A stretch of 64,000 bases of DNA from an uncultured Alphaproteobacteria bacterium (GTDB lineage: Bacteria > Pseudomonadota > Alphaproteobacteria > HIMB59), in contig CACKEA010000003.1 in NCBI GenBank assembly GCA_902599045.1, positions 1-64,000 of the forward strand, in the 5' to 3' direction. Each line of letters begins with the position of its first letter. Within the stretch, counting starts at the first letter, position 1. The translations under genes were made by a program, and so were the position numbers. The notes under the pieces are model-generated. The model was given only the letters and a program-made list of their open reading frames with translations. It ran no database searches and had not been told where the DNA came from. Shown here one piece after another: positions 1 to 9,004 of this stretch.

Positions 1-2
1 AA

Positions 3-356
3 GTAACTGATTTAAAAAAATCTCAAACAATTGGATATAGCCAAACATTTAAAACAAATAAAAAAATAAAAATTGCAACTATTGATTTTGGTTACTCCGA
101 TGGATATTTAAGAAGTGGGAGTAATAGAGGTAAAGTATTCATTGATGGAATTCCTTGTAAAATTTTAGGAAGGGTGTCAATGGATCTTATAACTATTGAT
201 GTTTCCAAAGTGCCCATGAAAAAACTATACTTGGGCAAGCCGGTTGAAATAATCGGAATAAATCAATCATATGAGAATATTGCATATGATACTGAGACTA
301 ATGAACACGAAATACTTATTTCTTTAGGAAGAAATCTGAGTAGAGTGTATTTCTAA
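3..356 (+). CDS. alr: Alanine racemase, C-terminal part (5' end outside window)
   Basis: The frame is open from the window edge (first whole codon at base 3) and encodes about 117 residues of the C-terminal domain of a PLP-dependent alanine racemase, which makes D-alanine for peptidoglycan. Seen: a GYSDGY segment matching the family's GYADGY, where the catalytic tyrosine sits, then GRVSMD matching the conserved GRVxMD, then a short C-terminus ending LGRNLSRVYF, typical of the beta domain. The PLP lysine would lie upstream of the window. The stop is two bases before the next start, so the next gene may be co-transcribed. No sign of damage in the visible part. Confidence 0.9.
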   Translation, partial: VTDLKKSQTIGYSQTFKTNKKIKIATIDFGYSDGYLRSGSNRGKVFIDGIPCKILGRVSMDLITIDVSKVPMKKLYLGKPVEIIGINQSYENIAYDTETNEHEILISLGRNLSRVYF

Positions 357-358
357 AA

Positions 359-2128
359 ATGTATGAAGCACCTATAAAAGATTTAAACTTTGTAATCAAA
401 AATATAATTGATTTAAAAAAATTATCAGAAGTTGATGATTACAAAGAATTTTCTGATGACTTGGTTGAGGCAGTTCTAGAAGAAGCTGGAAAAATTGCAA
501 CTGAAGTTTTAGATCCGTGTAATCTTTCTGGGGATCATGAAGGTTCAAAAAGACAAGATGATGGCAAAGTATTAACTCCTAAAGGTTATAAAGAAGCCTA
601 TGAGAGTTTGAGAGATGGTGGTTGGTTTGGCTTAGAGGCAAAAGAAAAATTTGGTGGACAACAAATACCCGTCACTTTATCTGCTGCAGTTAATGAAATT
701 TGGCATAGCTCGAATATGTCATTTGCGCTTTGTCATTTGTTAACTCAAGGACTCATTTATGCCCTTCAAAAATCTGCCTCTGAAGATCAACAAAATTTCT
801 ATATTCCAAAATTAGCATCTGGGCATTGGACCGGAACAATGAATTTAACAGAACCACAGTCAGGCACAGATCTCTCAACTATTAAAACTAAAGCTATTAA
901 AGAAAATGGTCACTATAAAATTTTTGGTCAAAAAATTTATATTACCTATGGTGAGCATGATTTGTCTGAAAATATAGTTCACTTAGTTCTAGCAAGAACT
1001 CCGGATGCTCCAGAAGGAAATAAAGGTATCTCTGTTTTTTTAGTACCAAAATTTTTACCCAATGCTGATGGAACTGTAGGTAATAAAAATGATGTTACTT
1101 GTTTATCGATTGAAAAAAAACTTGGTGTAAAAGGCTCACCAACTGCTGTCTTACAGTTCGGAGAGAAAGATGGGGCAATAGGTTATTTAGTTGGAGAAGA
1201 AAACCAAGGTCTTAACATTATGTTTGAAATGATGAACCACGCAAGATTTTCTGTTGGTGTTCAGGGACTTGCTGTTTCTGAGAGGGCTTACCAACAATCT
1301 AAGATGTATGCTTTTGACCGAGTGCAAGGTATTCCAATAGATGGAAAAAAAGGAGATCCTATTATCAATCATCCAGATGTTCTTCGGTTATCCTCTACTA
1401 TGAAATCAGAAATTGAAGCTATGAGGGCTCTTGCTATTTATGGTGCTTTCTCTTTGGATATGTCAAAATCATCAAATAGTGAATATTGGGAAACTAAATC
1501 TTCTTTAATGATACCGATTATCAAAGGGTGGCTTACCGAGAGATCAATAGAAATAACATCTAATGCTTTACAAATTCACGGTGGCATGGGTTTCATAGAA
1601 GAAACTGGTATTGCACAACATTACAGAGATGCAAGAATTCTTCCAATTTATGAAGGCACAACTGCCATACAAGCCAACGATTTAGTTTTTCGAAAAACTA
1701 TAAGAGATAATGGAAAAAGTATTTTGGAATTAATTAATGAGATTAAAGATGAAACAAAAGAGTCATTAAACTCTGAAAATTCAAAGATTAAAGAATTATC
1801 AAAAAAAATGAGTTCTTCTCTAAATTCTGCTGAAAAAGTTGTTGAACATATTGTTTCAGTTTCAAATAACAAAAAAAGACCAGCTGTATCGGGAGTTAAC
1901 TATTTGATGATGCTCGGATATATTTTTGGTGGATGGATGATGATTAAAACGGCTAATAAATCAATCGAATTAAAAAATAATAATGAAATTGACCAAGAAT
2001 TTTTAAATGCAAAACTAACAACATCTAGTATTTATATTTCAAGTATTCTTCCAAAAATTGAAAGCTTGAAAACCATTATTATTAATGGGGATGAGGACGT
2101 CTTATCTATGAAACAGAATTGGTTATAA
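359..2128 (+). CDS. Acyl-CoA dehydrogenase, DmdC-like (3-methylthiopropanoyl-CoA dehydrogenase type)
   Basis: 589-residue FAD flavoprotein that oxidises an acyl-CoA to an enoyl-CoA and passes electrons to ETF. Domains in order: acyl-CoA dehydrogenase N-terminal helices (about 40-155), middle beta domain (about 160-270, with NLTEPQSGTD), C-terminal helical domain (about 285-445) and an extra C-terminal helical extension (about 470-589). The length and the extension are those of the long DmdC/PF12806-type family, longer than ordinary 380-residue ACADs. The expected catalytic glutamate is E432 in YEGT. Known DmdC members oxidise methylthiopropanoyl-CoA from DMSP, but others in the family take different acyl-CoAs, so the substrate is inferred only. 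ETF and ETF-QO genes lie just downstream on the other strand. Confidence 0.85.
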   Translation: MYEAPIKDLNFVIKNIIDLKKLSEVDDYKEFSDDLVEAVLEEAGKIATEVLDPCNLSGDHEGSKRQDDGKVLTPKGYKEAYESLRDGGWFGLEAKEKFGGQQIPVTLSAAVNEIWHSSNMSFALCHLLTQGLIYALQKSASEDQQNFYIPKLASGHWTGTMNLTEPQSGTDLSTIKTKAIKENGHYKIFGQKIYITYGEHDLSENIVHLVLARTPDAPEGNKGISVFLVPKFLPNADGTVGNKNDVTCLSIEKKLGVKGSPTAVLQFGEKDGAIGYLVGEENQGLNIMFEMMNHARFSVGVQGLAVSERAYQQSKMYAFDRVQGIPIDGKKGDPIINHPDVLRLSSTMKSEIEAMRALAIYGAFSLDMSKSSNSEYWETKSSLMIPIIKGWLTERSIEITSNALQIHGGMGFIEETGIAQHYRDARILPIYEGTTAIQANDLVFRKTIRDNGKSILELINEIKDETKESLNSENSKIKELSKKMSSSLNSAEKVVEHIVSVSNNKKRPAVSGVNYLMMLGYIFGGWMMIKTANKSIELKNNNEIDQEFLNAKLTTSSIYISSILPKIESLKTIIINGDEDVLSMKQNWL

Positions 2129-2129
2129 A

Positions 2130-2621
2130 ATGGAAAAAATTAAAACAAGATTAAGCAATTTTTTTGCATGGTTATCTAAAGCGGAATTAGTTGAACTTGA
2201 TTCTGTTGATACTAGTGAAGACCCCATAAGACCTGAAATAGACAATGAATTTAGGACTTCTTATGGGAGAAAAATATATGGTTTAAAATCTAATGAGAAT
2301 GTTGAGGGATTTATATGCTTAGCTTTTTGTAATGAAGTGCCTCAAACTATGAAAGAACTCGATTTAATGAGCAAAAATGCTTTCCATGAAAAGAATGGAC
2401 ATATTGCTGTTGCTTATACTGTTTGGTCAAGAAAAAGAGGCGCGGGTAAGGAGACAATTTTTAATACAAAGAAATTTGTAAAAGATGAGATGAACAATGT
2501 TGATCGTTTTATTACTCTCTCACCATTGACTCCTATAGCTACACATTTTCATATCAAACATGGAGCTAGGTTAATAAATATCAATGCCACTTCACAAAAT
2601 TTTGAATACGACTTCGGTTAA
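2130..2621 (+). CDS. Uncharacterised protein, possible GNAT-fold acyltransferase-like
   Basis: 163 residues, not firmly recognised. It starts two bases after the dehydrogenase stop, so it is very likely co-transcribed with it. The second half holds an RKRGAGKE segment, which recalls the pyrophosphate-binding R/Q-x-x-G-x-A/G loop of GNAT acetyltransferases, and a polar SPLTPIATHFHIKHGA stretch that looks catalytic or substrate-binding (two histidines). There is no signal peptide or membrane segment, so it should be cytosolic. The 3' end overlaps the convergent ETF-QO gene by four bases. A role with the acyl-CoA dehydrogenase is suggested by position only. Confidence 0.6.
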   Translation: MEKIKTRLSNFFAWLSKAELVELDSVDTSEDPIRPEIDNEFRTSYGRKIYGLKSNENVEGFICLAFCNEVPQTMKELDLMSKNAFHEKNGHIAVAYTVWSRKRGAGKETIFNTKKFVKDEMNNVDRFITLSPLTPIATHFHIKHGARLININATSQNFEYDFG

Positions 2622-4255
2622 GTTCCAGAGTATATAGGTCCACCACCACCTTCAGGCGTGACCCACTCTATGTTCTGTGATGGTTCTTTAATATCGCAGG
2701 TTTTACAGTGAATACAATTTTGAGAATTAATTTTTAAAGCTTTTTTTTGAAGTTCTTCATCAAACTCAACTTCATAAACACCCGCTGGACAGTACCTTTG
2801 AGCAGGTTCATCATACTCCTCTATTGTGTATGTAGTTGATAAATCTTTATCATTGAGTAGTAAATGACATGGTTGGTCATCTGCATGATTAGTTCCAGAC
2901 AAATAAACCGAACTAGGTTTATCAAAAGTTAATACTCCATCATACTTAGGGTATGTTATTTTTTTTGCATCCTTAGCAGGTATTAATGTTTCGTGATCTG
3001 CATGTTTGTGTTGAAGAGTAAAAGGAAGCTTCCCTCCAAATAATTTTTGATCAATGCCAGTAAATATCATTGCAGGAATTAAACCCCATTGGAAACTTGG
3101 TTTCACATTGCGAGCTTGATGTAATTCTTTATGGACCCAAGAATTTTTAAATTTATCTTCATATGATGATAAATCCTCATTTTTAGAGATGTGATTTTCG
3201 ATTACTTCTGCAGCTATAATTCCACTCTTCATAGCAGTGTGGGAACCTTTAATCTTAGGCATATTCAGTGTGCCTGCATCACAGCCTATTAAAAGTGCAC
3301 CAGGCATATGCATTTGAGGTAGACTTTGTAAACCACCTTCGATTAAAGCTCTTGCTCCATAAGAAATTCTTTTCCCACCTTGAAGTAATTTTTTTATATC
3401 AGGGTGTGTTTTAAATTGTTGAAACTCATCATATGGAGATAGGTAAGGATTTTTATAATCAAGACCTATAACGTAACCTAAATATATTTGATTATTTTCA
3501 GCATGATAACAAAAACTCCCACCATAAATATCATTACTCAAGGGCCAACCAACACTGTGAGAGACTTTACCTAAACTATGGTTTTCTGGACTAATTTCCC
3601 AAATTTCCTTAAAACCGATTCCATATTGTTGTGGTGATTTATTATTTTTATTTAAATTAAATTTTTTTAAAGCTTCTTTTCCAAGATGACCTCTACATCC
3701 TTCAGATAATACTGTCACTTTGCCTTTAATATTAATTCCAGGCTCAAAATTATCTTTGGGATTATTTTCTTTGTCCAAACCCATGTCACCAGTTTGAACA
3801 CCTATGACTTGATTGGACTCATCATAAATTAATTTACTCGCAGCAAATCCTGGAAAAATTTCTACACCTAAATTTTCTGCAAATTCTCCTAACCACTTAC
3901 AAAGGTTCGATAAACTAATTATGTAGTTACCATGGTTTTGTAATGCTTTTGGTAGTAAAAAATTTGGAATTTTTATACTTTTATTATTTGTATAAAATAA
4001 AAAGTTCTCTGATCGAACATCAGTCTTAATTGGAGAGTCTAAATCTTTCCAATTTGGTATAAGTTCATCTAATGCTTTTGTTTCAAAAACATTTCCGCTA
4101 AGAATATGTGCCCCTACCTCAGAGGATTTTTCTAAAATACAAACAGAGAGTTCAGTGTTTAACTGTTTTAATTTTATAGCTGTAGATAAACCAGCTGGCC
4201 CAGCACCAACTATTACAACATCATAACTTAACACTTCTCTTACAATTTCTGACAT
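2618..4255 (-). CDS. etfD: Electron transfer flavoprotein:ubiquinone oxidoreductase
   Basis: 545-residue membrane-associated FAD/4Fe-4S enzyme that moves electrons from reduced ETF to ubiquinone. Seen: N-terminal Rossmann motif GAGPAGLS (about residues 17-24), the monotopic membrane and quinone-binding region in the middle, and the C-terminal cluster-binding cysteines YCPAG and CIHCKTC, followed by the family ending with EGGGGP. Length matches the family (about 540-560). It lies 24 bases downstream of etfA and in the same direction, so etfB-etfA-etfD is probably one transcript. In this window its likely clients are the DmdC-like acyl-CoA dehydrogenase and the dimethylglycine/sarcosine dehydrogenase. 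Confidence 0.95.
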   Translation of the reverse strand: MSEIVREVLSYDVVIVGAGPAGLSTAIKLKQLNTELSVCILEKSSEVGAHILSGNVFETKALDELIPNWKDLDSPIKTDVRSENFLFYTNNKSIKIPNFLLPKALQNHGNYIISLSNLCKWLGEFAENLGVEIFPGFAASKLIYDESNQVIGVQTGDMGLDKENNPKDNFEPGINIKGKVTVLSEGCRGHLGKEALKKFNLNKNNKSPQQYGIGFKEIWEISPENHSLGKVSHSVGWPLSNDIYGGSFCYHAENNQIYLGYVIGLDYKNPYLSPYDEFQQFKTHPDIKKLLQGGKRISYGARALIEGGLQSLPQMHMPGALLIGCDAGTLNMPKIKGSHTAMKSGIIAAEVIENHISKNEDLSSYEDKFKNSWVHKELHQARNVKPSFQWGLIPAMIFTGIDQKLFGGKLPFTLQHKHADHETLIPAKDAKKITYPKYDGVLTFDKPSSVYLSGTNHADDQPCHLLLNDKDLSTTYTIEEYDEPAQRYCPAGVYEVEFDEELQKKALKINSQNCIHCKTCDIKEPSQNIEWVTPEGGGGPIYSGT

Positions 4256-4279
4256 TTGTATTAAATAATATACTAAATA

Positions 4280-5233
4280 TTACGATTCTATCTGATTAAG
4301 TAGATCTAACTCTTTAATAATTTCTGGTATTGCTTGAAAAAGATCCGAGGACAGACCGTAATCAGCAACATTAAAAATAGGTGCTTCTAAATCCTTATTT
4401 ATAGCAACAATTACTTTACTTTCTTTCATTCCTGCAAGATGTTGAATTGCTCCAGATATCCCTACCGCTATATAGAGTTCTGGGGCTACCATTTTGCCTG
4501 TTTGACCAACTTGATATTCATTACCTATGTAACCGGAGTCAACTGCAGCTCTTGAGGCTCCAACAGCTGCATTTAATTTATCAGCTAATTCATATAATAA
4601 TTTAAAATTATCCGAATTTTCTAAACCTCTACCACCAGACACAACAATTCTTGCATTGCCAAGTTCTGGTCTATCACTTTTTGAAACTTCTCTATTAATG
4701 AAAATGGTTTTTAGGTCAGTATCAACAAAAGGAATTTCCTCAATAGGTGCGTCTCCACCAGAGTCTTCAGATTTTTCAAAAGAAGTTGGTCTGATAGTTA
4801 ATAAGTTAATTTTTTGATTAGTTTGTACTTGAGAAATAGCATTCCCTGCGTATATAGGTCTTACAAAGGTATCATTTGAAACAATATCAATGACATCACT
4901 AATTTGAGTTATATCTAATAGAGCAGAGACTCTTGGTAAAAGGTTTTTCCCAAATGTACTAGCAGGTGCAAGAATATGCGAATAGTTTTCAGCTAGATTA
5001 GAAATTAAAGGCGCTGATAATTCTGGTAAGAAATTTTTCAATTTTTCATTATCACACTTAATAACTTTAGAGAGAAAGTGTATGTCTTTAGACTTATTAG
5101 CTAGTTCACCAATATTTCTACCCAAGATAAAAAGGTGAATATCATCACTTAGTTTTTTGGCAGCAGTGATTGTATTTAAAGTTGAAGATTTTAAATTACT
5201 ATTATCATGCTCAGCTATTACTAATACCGCCAT
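4280..5233 (-). CDS. etfA: Electron transfer flavoprotein, alpha subunit
   Basis: 317 residues, the FAD-carrying large subunit of ETF. Seen: a variable N-terminal domain starting MAVLVIAEHD, then the conserved C-terminal FAD domain with SGGRGL, GASRAAVDSG and VGISGAIQHLAG, all hallmark segments. With EtfB it accepts electrons from matrix-type/cytosolic flavin dehydrogenases and delivers them to ETF-QO. The start codon directly follows the etfB stop with no spacer, so translation is probably coupled. No abnormality seen. Confidence 0.96.
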   Translation of the reverse strand: MAVLVIAEHDNSNLKSSTLNTITAAKKLSDDIHLFILGRNIGELANKSKDIHFLSKVIKCDNEKLKNFLPELSAPLISNLAENYSHILAPASTFGKNLLPRVSALLDITQISDVIDIVSNDTFVRPIYAGNAISQVQTNQKINLLTIRPTSFEKSEDSGGDAPIEEIPFVDTDLKTIFINREVSKSDRPELGNARIVVSGGRGLENSDNFKLLYELADKLNAAVGASRAAVDSGYIGNEYQVGQTGKMVAPELYIAVGISGAIQHLAGMKESKVIVAINKDLEAPIFNVADYGLSSDLFQAIPEIIKELDLLNQIES

Positions 5234-5983
5234 TTAAATAACTTTTGCCTCATACTTTAATTTTTTAACTAATTCTTTTACATCACTGACCATTACTCCT
5301 GCTTTTCTTTTAGGGGGTTCTATGACTTTTAATGTTTTAATTCTTGGTGTTGTATCTACTCCTAATGAGTCAATATCAATAATATCTAAAGGTTTTTTTT
5401 TAGCTTTCATTATGTTTGGTAAAGAAGCAAAACGTGGGGTATTAAGTCTTAAATCACAAGTGAGAACAGCAGGTAAACTTGTTTCTAAATTTTCAATTCC
5501 CTCATCTATTTCTCTTGAGATGGAAACTTTTTTACCTTCAATTTTTAAATTTGAAATAAAGCAGCCTTGTGGCCATTTTAGTAAAGCAGATAGAATTTGG
5601 CCAGTTTGATTAGAGTCATCATCAATAGCTTGTTTACCCATTAGGACTAAATCTGGTTTTTCTTTTTCTATCAATTTCATAAGTGTTTTAGCAACAGCCA
5701 AGGGTTCTAAAGTATTTTGTGTTTTTACTAAAATTGATTTATCTATACCCATCGCCATAGATGTCCTTAAAACATCTTGGGATTTTTCATCACCAATTGA
5801 CACTGCAATAGTTTCTGAAGCTAAACCTTGTTCTTTTAGTTTAACAGCTTCTTCGATTGCGTTTTCATCAGGAGGGTTCACTGACATTTTTACATTTTGA
5901 GTTTCTACCCCACTATTATCACTTTTGACCCTGATTTGGACCTTGTAGTCGACAACTCTTTTTACAGCAACTAAAACTTTCAT
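5234..5983 (-). CDS. etfB: Electron transfer flavoprotein, beta subunit
   Basis: 249 residues, the AMP-binding small subunit of ETF. It begins MKVLVAVKRVVDY, has the conserved NPPDENAIEEAVKLKE and the signature region MGKQAIDDDSNQTGQ, and is of normal length. It is the first gene of the etfB-etfA-etfD group. The short gap to the divergent Nudix gene (about 50 bases) must hold promoters for both directions; it is too AT-rich for me to mark boxes reliably. Confidence 0.96.
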   Translation of the reverse strand: MKVLVAVKRVVDYKVQIRVKSDNSGVETQNVKMSVNPPDENAIEEAVKLKEQGLASETIAVSIGDEKSQDVLRTSMAMGIDKSILVKTQNTLEPLAVAKTLMKLIEKEKPDLVLMGKQAIDDDSNQTGQILSALLKWPQGCFISNLKIEGKKVSISREIDEGIENLETSLPAVLTCDLRLNTPRFASLPNIMKAKKKPLDIIDIDSLGVDTTPRIKTLKVIEPPKRKAGVMVSDVKELVKKLKYEAKVI

Positions 5984-6036
5984 TTGAATTTCAATAAAAT
6001 AAACTAACTTTATTAAGATACAAGATACAAAAAAAT

Positions 6037-6582
6037 ATGGAAAATATTAAAAAAAAGAGAATTTATAAAAATTTTTTTGAACTAAATATCAAATTTGACA
6101 AAAAAAATGAATCTACTGAAATTAAAGAAAATTATGTTTTTAATGGGAATAGTGTATCTGCCATATGTTATAATGAAAAATTAAAATTATTTTATTTTAT
6201 AAAACAATTCAGACCTACCTATTATTTTAGCAAACTGTCCTCATCTCCCCTTGAAATTGTAGCAGGGGGAATAAATAAAAATGAAACAAGTCGTGAAGCA
6301 ATAAAAAGAGAGATTCAAGAAGAACTAGGAGTTAGACCTTTAGTTTTAAAAAAGTTAGACACATTGATAATAGCTCCAGATATTTTAGAAGAAATGACAG
6401 ATATCTACTTGGCTAAAGTTCCAGAGATTAAAAATTTTAAAATCTCTAATCCTCAAGAAGGAGAATTTATAAAAATAGTTCCTTTAAAAAAAAATGATAT
6501 CTATAAGTTGCTTAGATCTAATAAACCGCAGAATATTGTAACTAAATATATCCTCTTTAAAATTAAAGAACTTAAGATTTAA
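6037..6582 (+). CDS. Nudix hydrolase, ADP-ribose/nucleoside-diphosphate-sugar pyrophosphatase type
   Basis: 181-residue hydrolase of nucleoside diphosphates linked to a moiety X. A perfect Nudix box GX5EX7REUXEEXGU is present in the middle (GGINKNE then seven residues then REIQEELGV), with the two paired glutamates that bind Mg. The alanine-glycine stretch VAGGI before it and the strand with IKQFRP are typical of the ADP-ribose/UDP-sugar pyrophosphatase branch. Exact substrate cannot be told. The last 11 bases overlap the convergent dehydrogenase gene. It is a single-gene unit divergent from etfB. Confidence 0.85.
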   Translation: MENIKKKRIYKNFFELNIKFDKKNESTEIKENYVFNGNSVSAICYNEKLKLFYFIKQFRPTYYFSKLSSSPLEIVAGGINKNETSREAIKREIQEELGVRPLVLKKLDTLIIAPDILEEMTDIYLAKVPEIKNFKISNPQEGEFIKIVPLKKNDIYKLLRSNKPQNIVTKYILFKIKELKI

Positions 6583-9004
6583 TTTTAATCATTTCTTTAT
6601 CATAGATAGATTGAAGGTGAATTTTACATGGTACTTTTTTTGTAGCTATTTCTAATTCGTAGTCTCCCTCAAGTAAAAAATCCTTATCAATAATTTCATT
6701 ACTTCTAACATAACCATAGCCAATAGGTTTTCCAATTGTATATCCAAATCCCCCACTAGAAAGCCAACCTACTTGTTTACCATTTCTAAATATCGTCTCT
6801 CTTCCTAGAATAATTTGCTCAGGATCATCGCATGTAAAACCTGCAAATATTTTTTTTATTCCAAGATTTTTTTGATTTAGTAATGCTTGTTTTCCTATGA
6901 AATCTATATCGCTATTAATTTTTGTTGCCCAAATCAAACCAGCCTCTAAAGGTGTGTGATCAGGACCTATATCAGAACCCCAGGCTCGGTAGCCTTTTTC
7001 AAGTCGACAACTCTCAATACATCTATACCCAGCGTTAATTAATCCGTATTGACTTCCAAAATCCATTATTTTTTCATAAACTTCCGATGCCTTATTGATT
7101 GGAAAGTGTAATTCCCAACCCAGTTCGCCCATATATGTTATTCTTATTGCATTTACCTCAATGGAAGCAATTTTAATTTTTTTATATGATGCAAATGGGA
7201 AATTCTTATTTGATAAGTTTGTGTCAGTAAGGCCTTGGAGAATTTTTCTAGAATTTGGACCCATTAAGGAAAAAACTGAATTATCAAAAGTAATATTTTT
7301 TACATTCACTTTATAATCTTTTGGAATATTTGAGGTTATCCAATTAAAGTCATGAGTCATAAACCCTGTTCCTGTAATAATGTAGTAAGTGTCTTTAGCA
7401 ATAACGGTTAAAGTGACATCGCACTCTATTCCTCCATTATGATTTAACATCTGTGTGTAAACTGTTGAACCAATTGGTTTATTAACATTATTGGCACATA
7501 AAAATTCCATCGCTTTTTGAGAGTCCTTCCCTGATACAATAAATTTTGCAAAAGATGTTTGATCTATCAACACAGCAGCCTCTCTGGTTGCCTTAACTTC
7601 ATTACCAACAACTTCAAACCAATTTTGCTTATTAAAACTGTATATATCTTTTGGCTCTGTGCCTGGAGGAGCAAACCAATTTGGTCTTTCCCATCCCATT
7701 TTTTCTCCAAAACACGCATTGGCATTTTTTAAATTTTCATAAATAGGAGATGTTTTAAATTGTCTTACTGATGAATGTTCCTCATAAGGCCAAGCCATGG
7801 TGTAGTGCTTGGCGTATGCTTCATATGTTCTTTTTCTCACCCATTCTAAATCTTGATGAGGTTTTCCAAATCTTCTAATATCAACTGGCCATAAATCATA
7901 CGGGGGACGACCGTTAGCAACCCACTCTGCAAGAGCCATTCCTGCTCCACCTCCTGCAGCAATACCATATGCATTAAAACCTGCGCCCACATAGAAGTTA
8001 TTGAGTTCTGGGCTCTCTCCTACAATAAAATTTCCATCAGGAGTAAAGCTTTCTGGACCGTTAATAAGTTCTTTAATACCTGCTGTCTCTAATTTTGGAA
8101 CTCTACCAAGAGCATTATTCATAATTTGTTCAAAGTGATCATAGTCAGAGTCTAACAAAGAAAAATGAAAATTATCAGGAACAGATTTTTCTGCCCACGA
8201 CATAGGATTAGGCTCGTATCCTCCCATTGCTAAGCCTCCAACTTCCTCTTTAAAATATATTAAACGATCTGGATCCCTTAAGGTAGGTAAGCTCGACTCA
8301 ACTCCATCTATTTTTTCAGTTACTAAATATTGATGCTGAAATGATACCAAAGGTACATTAACACCTACGGTTTGAGCAAACTGTCTGGTCCATTGACCAC
8401 AACAACAAACGATTTTTTCGCATTGAATTGTTCCTTTATCTGTCTCAACTGCGATGATTTTTCCATCTTCTATTAAAACTTTAGAAGCCTTGGTTTCTTC
8501 AATTATTTTAGCTCCCTTGTTACGAGCTCCTTTAGCTAAAGCTTGAGAGATATCCGTGGGATTAGCTTGTCCATCTGTTGGAAGAAATGCAGCTCCATAT
8601 ACATCATCAATATTCATGATAGGCCATAAATCTTGTGCTTCTTTGGGAGATAATAGCTCCATCTCAAGACCAAAAGAATGGGCAGTGGTTGTTTGTCTCA
8701 ATACCTCTTGCCATCTCTCTTTATTACACGCCAACCTCAATCCGCCATTCATTTTCCAACCTGTGCTAAGACCAGTTTCTTTTTCTAATTTGTCATAAAG
8801 ATCTACAGAGTACCCTAATAACTGAGTAATATTTGCATTTGTTCTTAATTGTCCGACTAAACCTGCTGCGTGCCAAGTACTCCCTGCTGTAAGTTTACCA
8901 CTTTCAATTAAACAAACTTCTAAACCTAAGTTTGCCAAGTGATAAGCTGTTGAGCAACCAACAATACCACCACCAATAATTACAATTTTAGAACTTTTAA
9001 TCAT
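6572..9004 (-). CDS. Dimethylglycine/sarcosine dehydrogenase-like flavoprotein with GcvT domain
   Basis: 810-residue enzyme with an N-terminal DAO-type FAD domain (about 1-385; GGGIVGCS motif at residues 11-18) and a C-terminal folate-binding GcvT-like domain (about 430-800). STWHAAGL near residue 43-50 carries the histidine that binds FAD covalently in DMGDH and sarcosine dehydrogenase. These enzymes demethylate dimethylglycine or sarcosine, hand the one-carbon unit to tetrahydrofolate and the electrons to ETF. Length fits (about 810-870). BHMT nearby makes dimethylglycine, and etf genes are adjacent, so DMG is the likely substrate; sarcosine is not excluded. It overlaps the upstream phosphotransferase gene by one base. 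Confidence 0.88.
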   Translation of the reverse strand: MIKSSKIVIIGGGIVGCSTAYHLANLGLEVCLIESGKLTAGSTWHAAGLVGQLRTNANITQLLGYSVDLYDKLEKETGLSTGWKMNGGLRLACNKERWQEVLRQTTTAHSFGLEMELLSPKEAQDLWPIMNIDDVYGAAFLPTDGQANPTDISQALAKGARNKGAKIIEETKASKVLIEDGKIIAVETDKGTIQCEKIVCCCGQWTRQFAQTVGVNVPLVSFQHQYLVTEKIDGVESSLPTLRDPDRLIYFKEEVGGLAMGGYEPNPMSWAEKSVPDNFHFSLLDSDYDHFEQIMNNALGRVPKLETAGIKELINGPESFTPDGNFIVGESPELNNFYVGAGFNAYGIAAGGGAGMALAEWVANGRPPYDLWPVDIRRFGKPHQDLEWVRKRTYEAYAKHYTMAWPYEEHSSVRQFKTSPIYENLKNANACFGEKMGWERPNWFAPPGTEPKDIYSFNKQNWFEVVGNEVKATREAAVLIDQTSFAKFIVSGKDSQKAMEFLCANNVNKPIGSTVYTQMLNHNGGIECDVTLTVIAKDTYYIITGTGFMTHDFNWITSNIPKDYKVNVKNITFDNSVFSLMGPNSRKILQGLTDTNLSNKNFPFASYKKIKIASIEVNAIRITYMGELGWELHFPINKASEVYEKIMDFGSQYGLINAGYRCIESCRLEKGYRAWGSDIGPDHTPLEAGLIWATKINSDIDFIGKQALLNQKNLGIKKIFAGFTCDDPEQIILGRETIFRNGKQVGWLSSGGFGYTIGKPIGYGYVRSNEIIDKDFLLEGDYELEIATKKVPCKIHLQSIYDKEMIKIKS

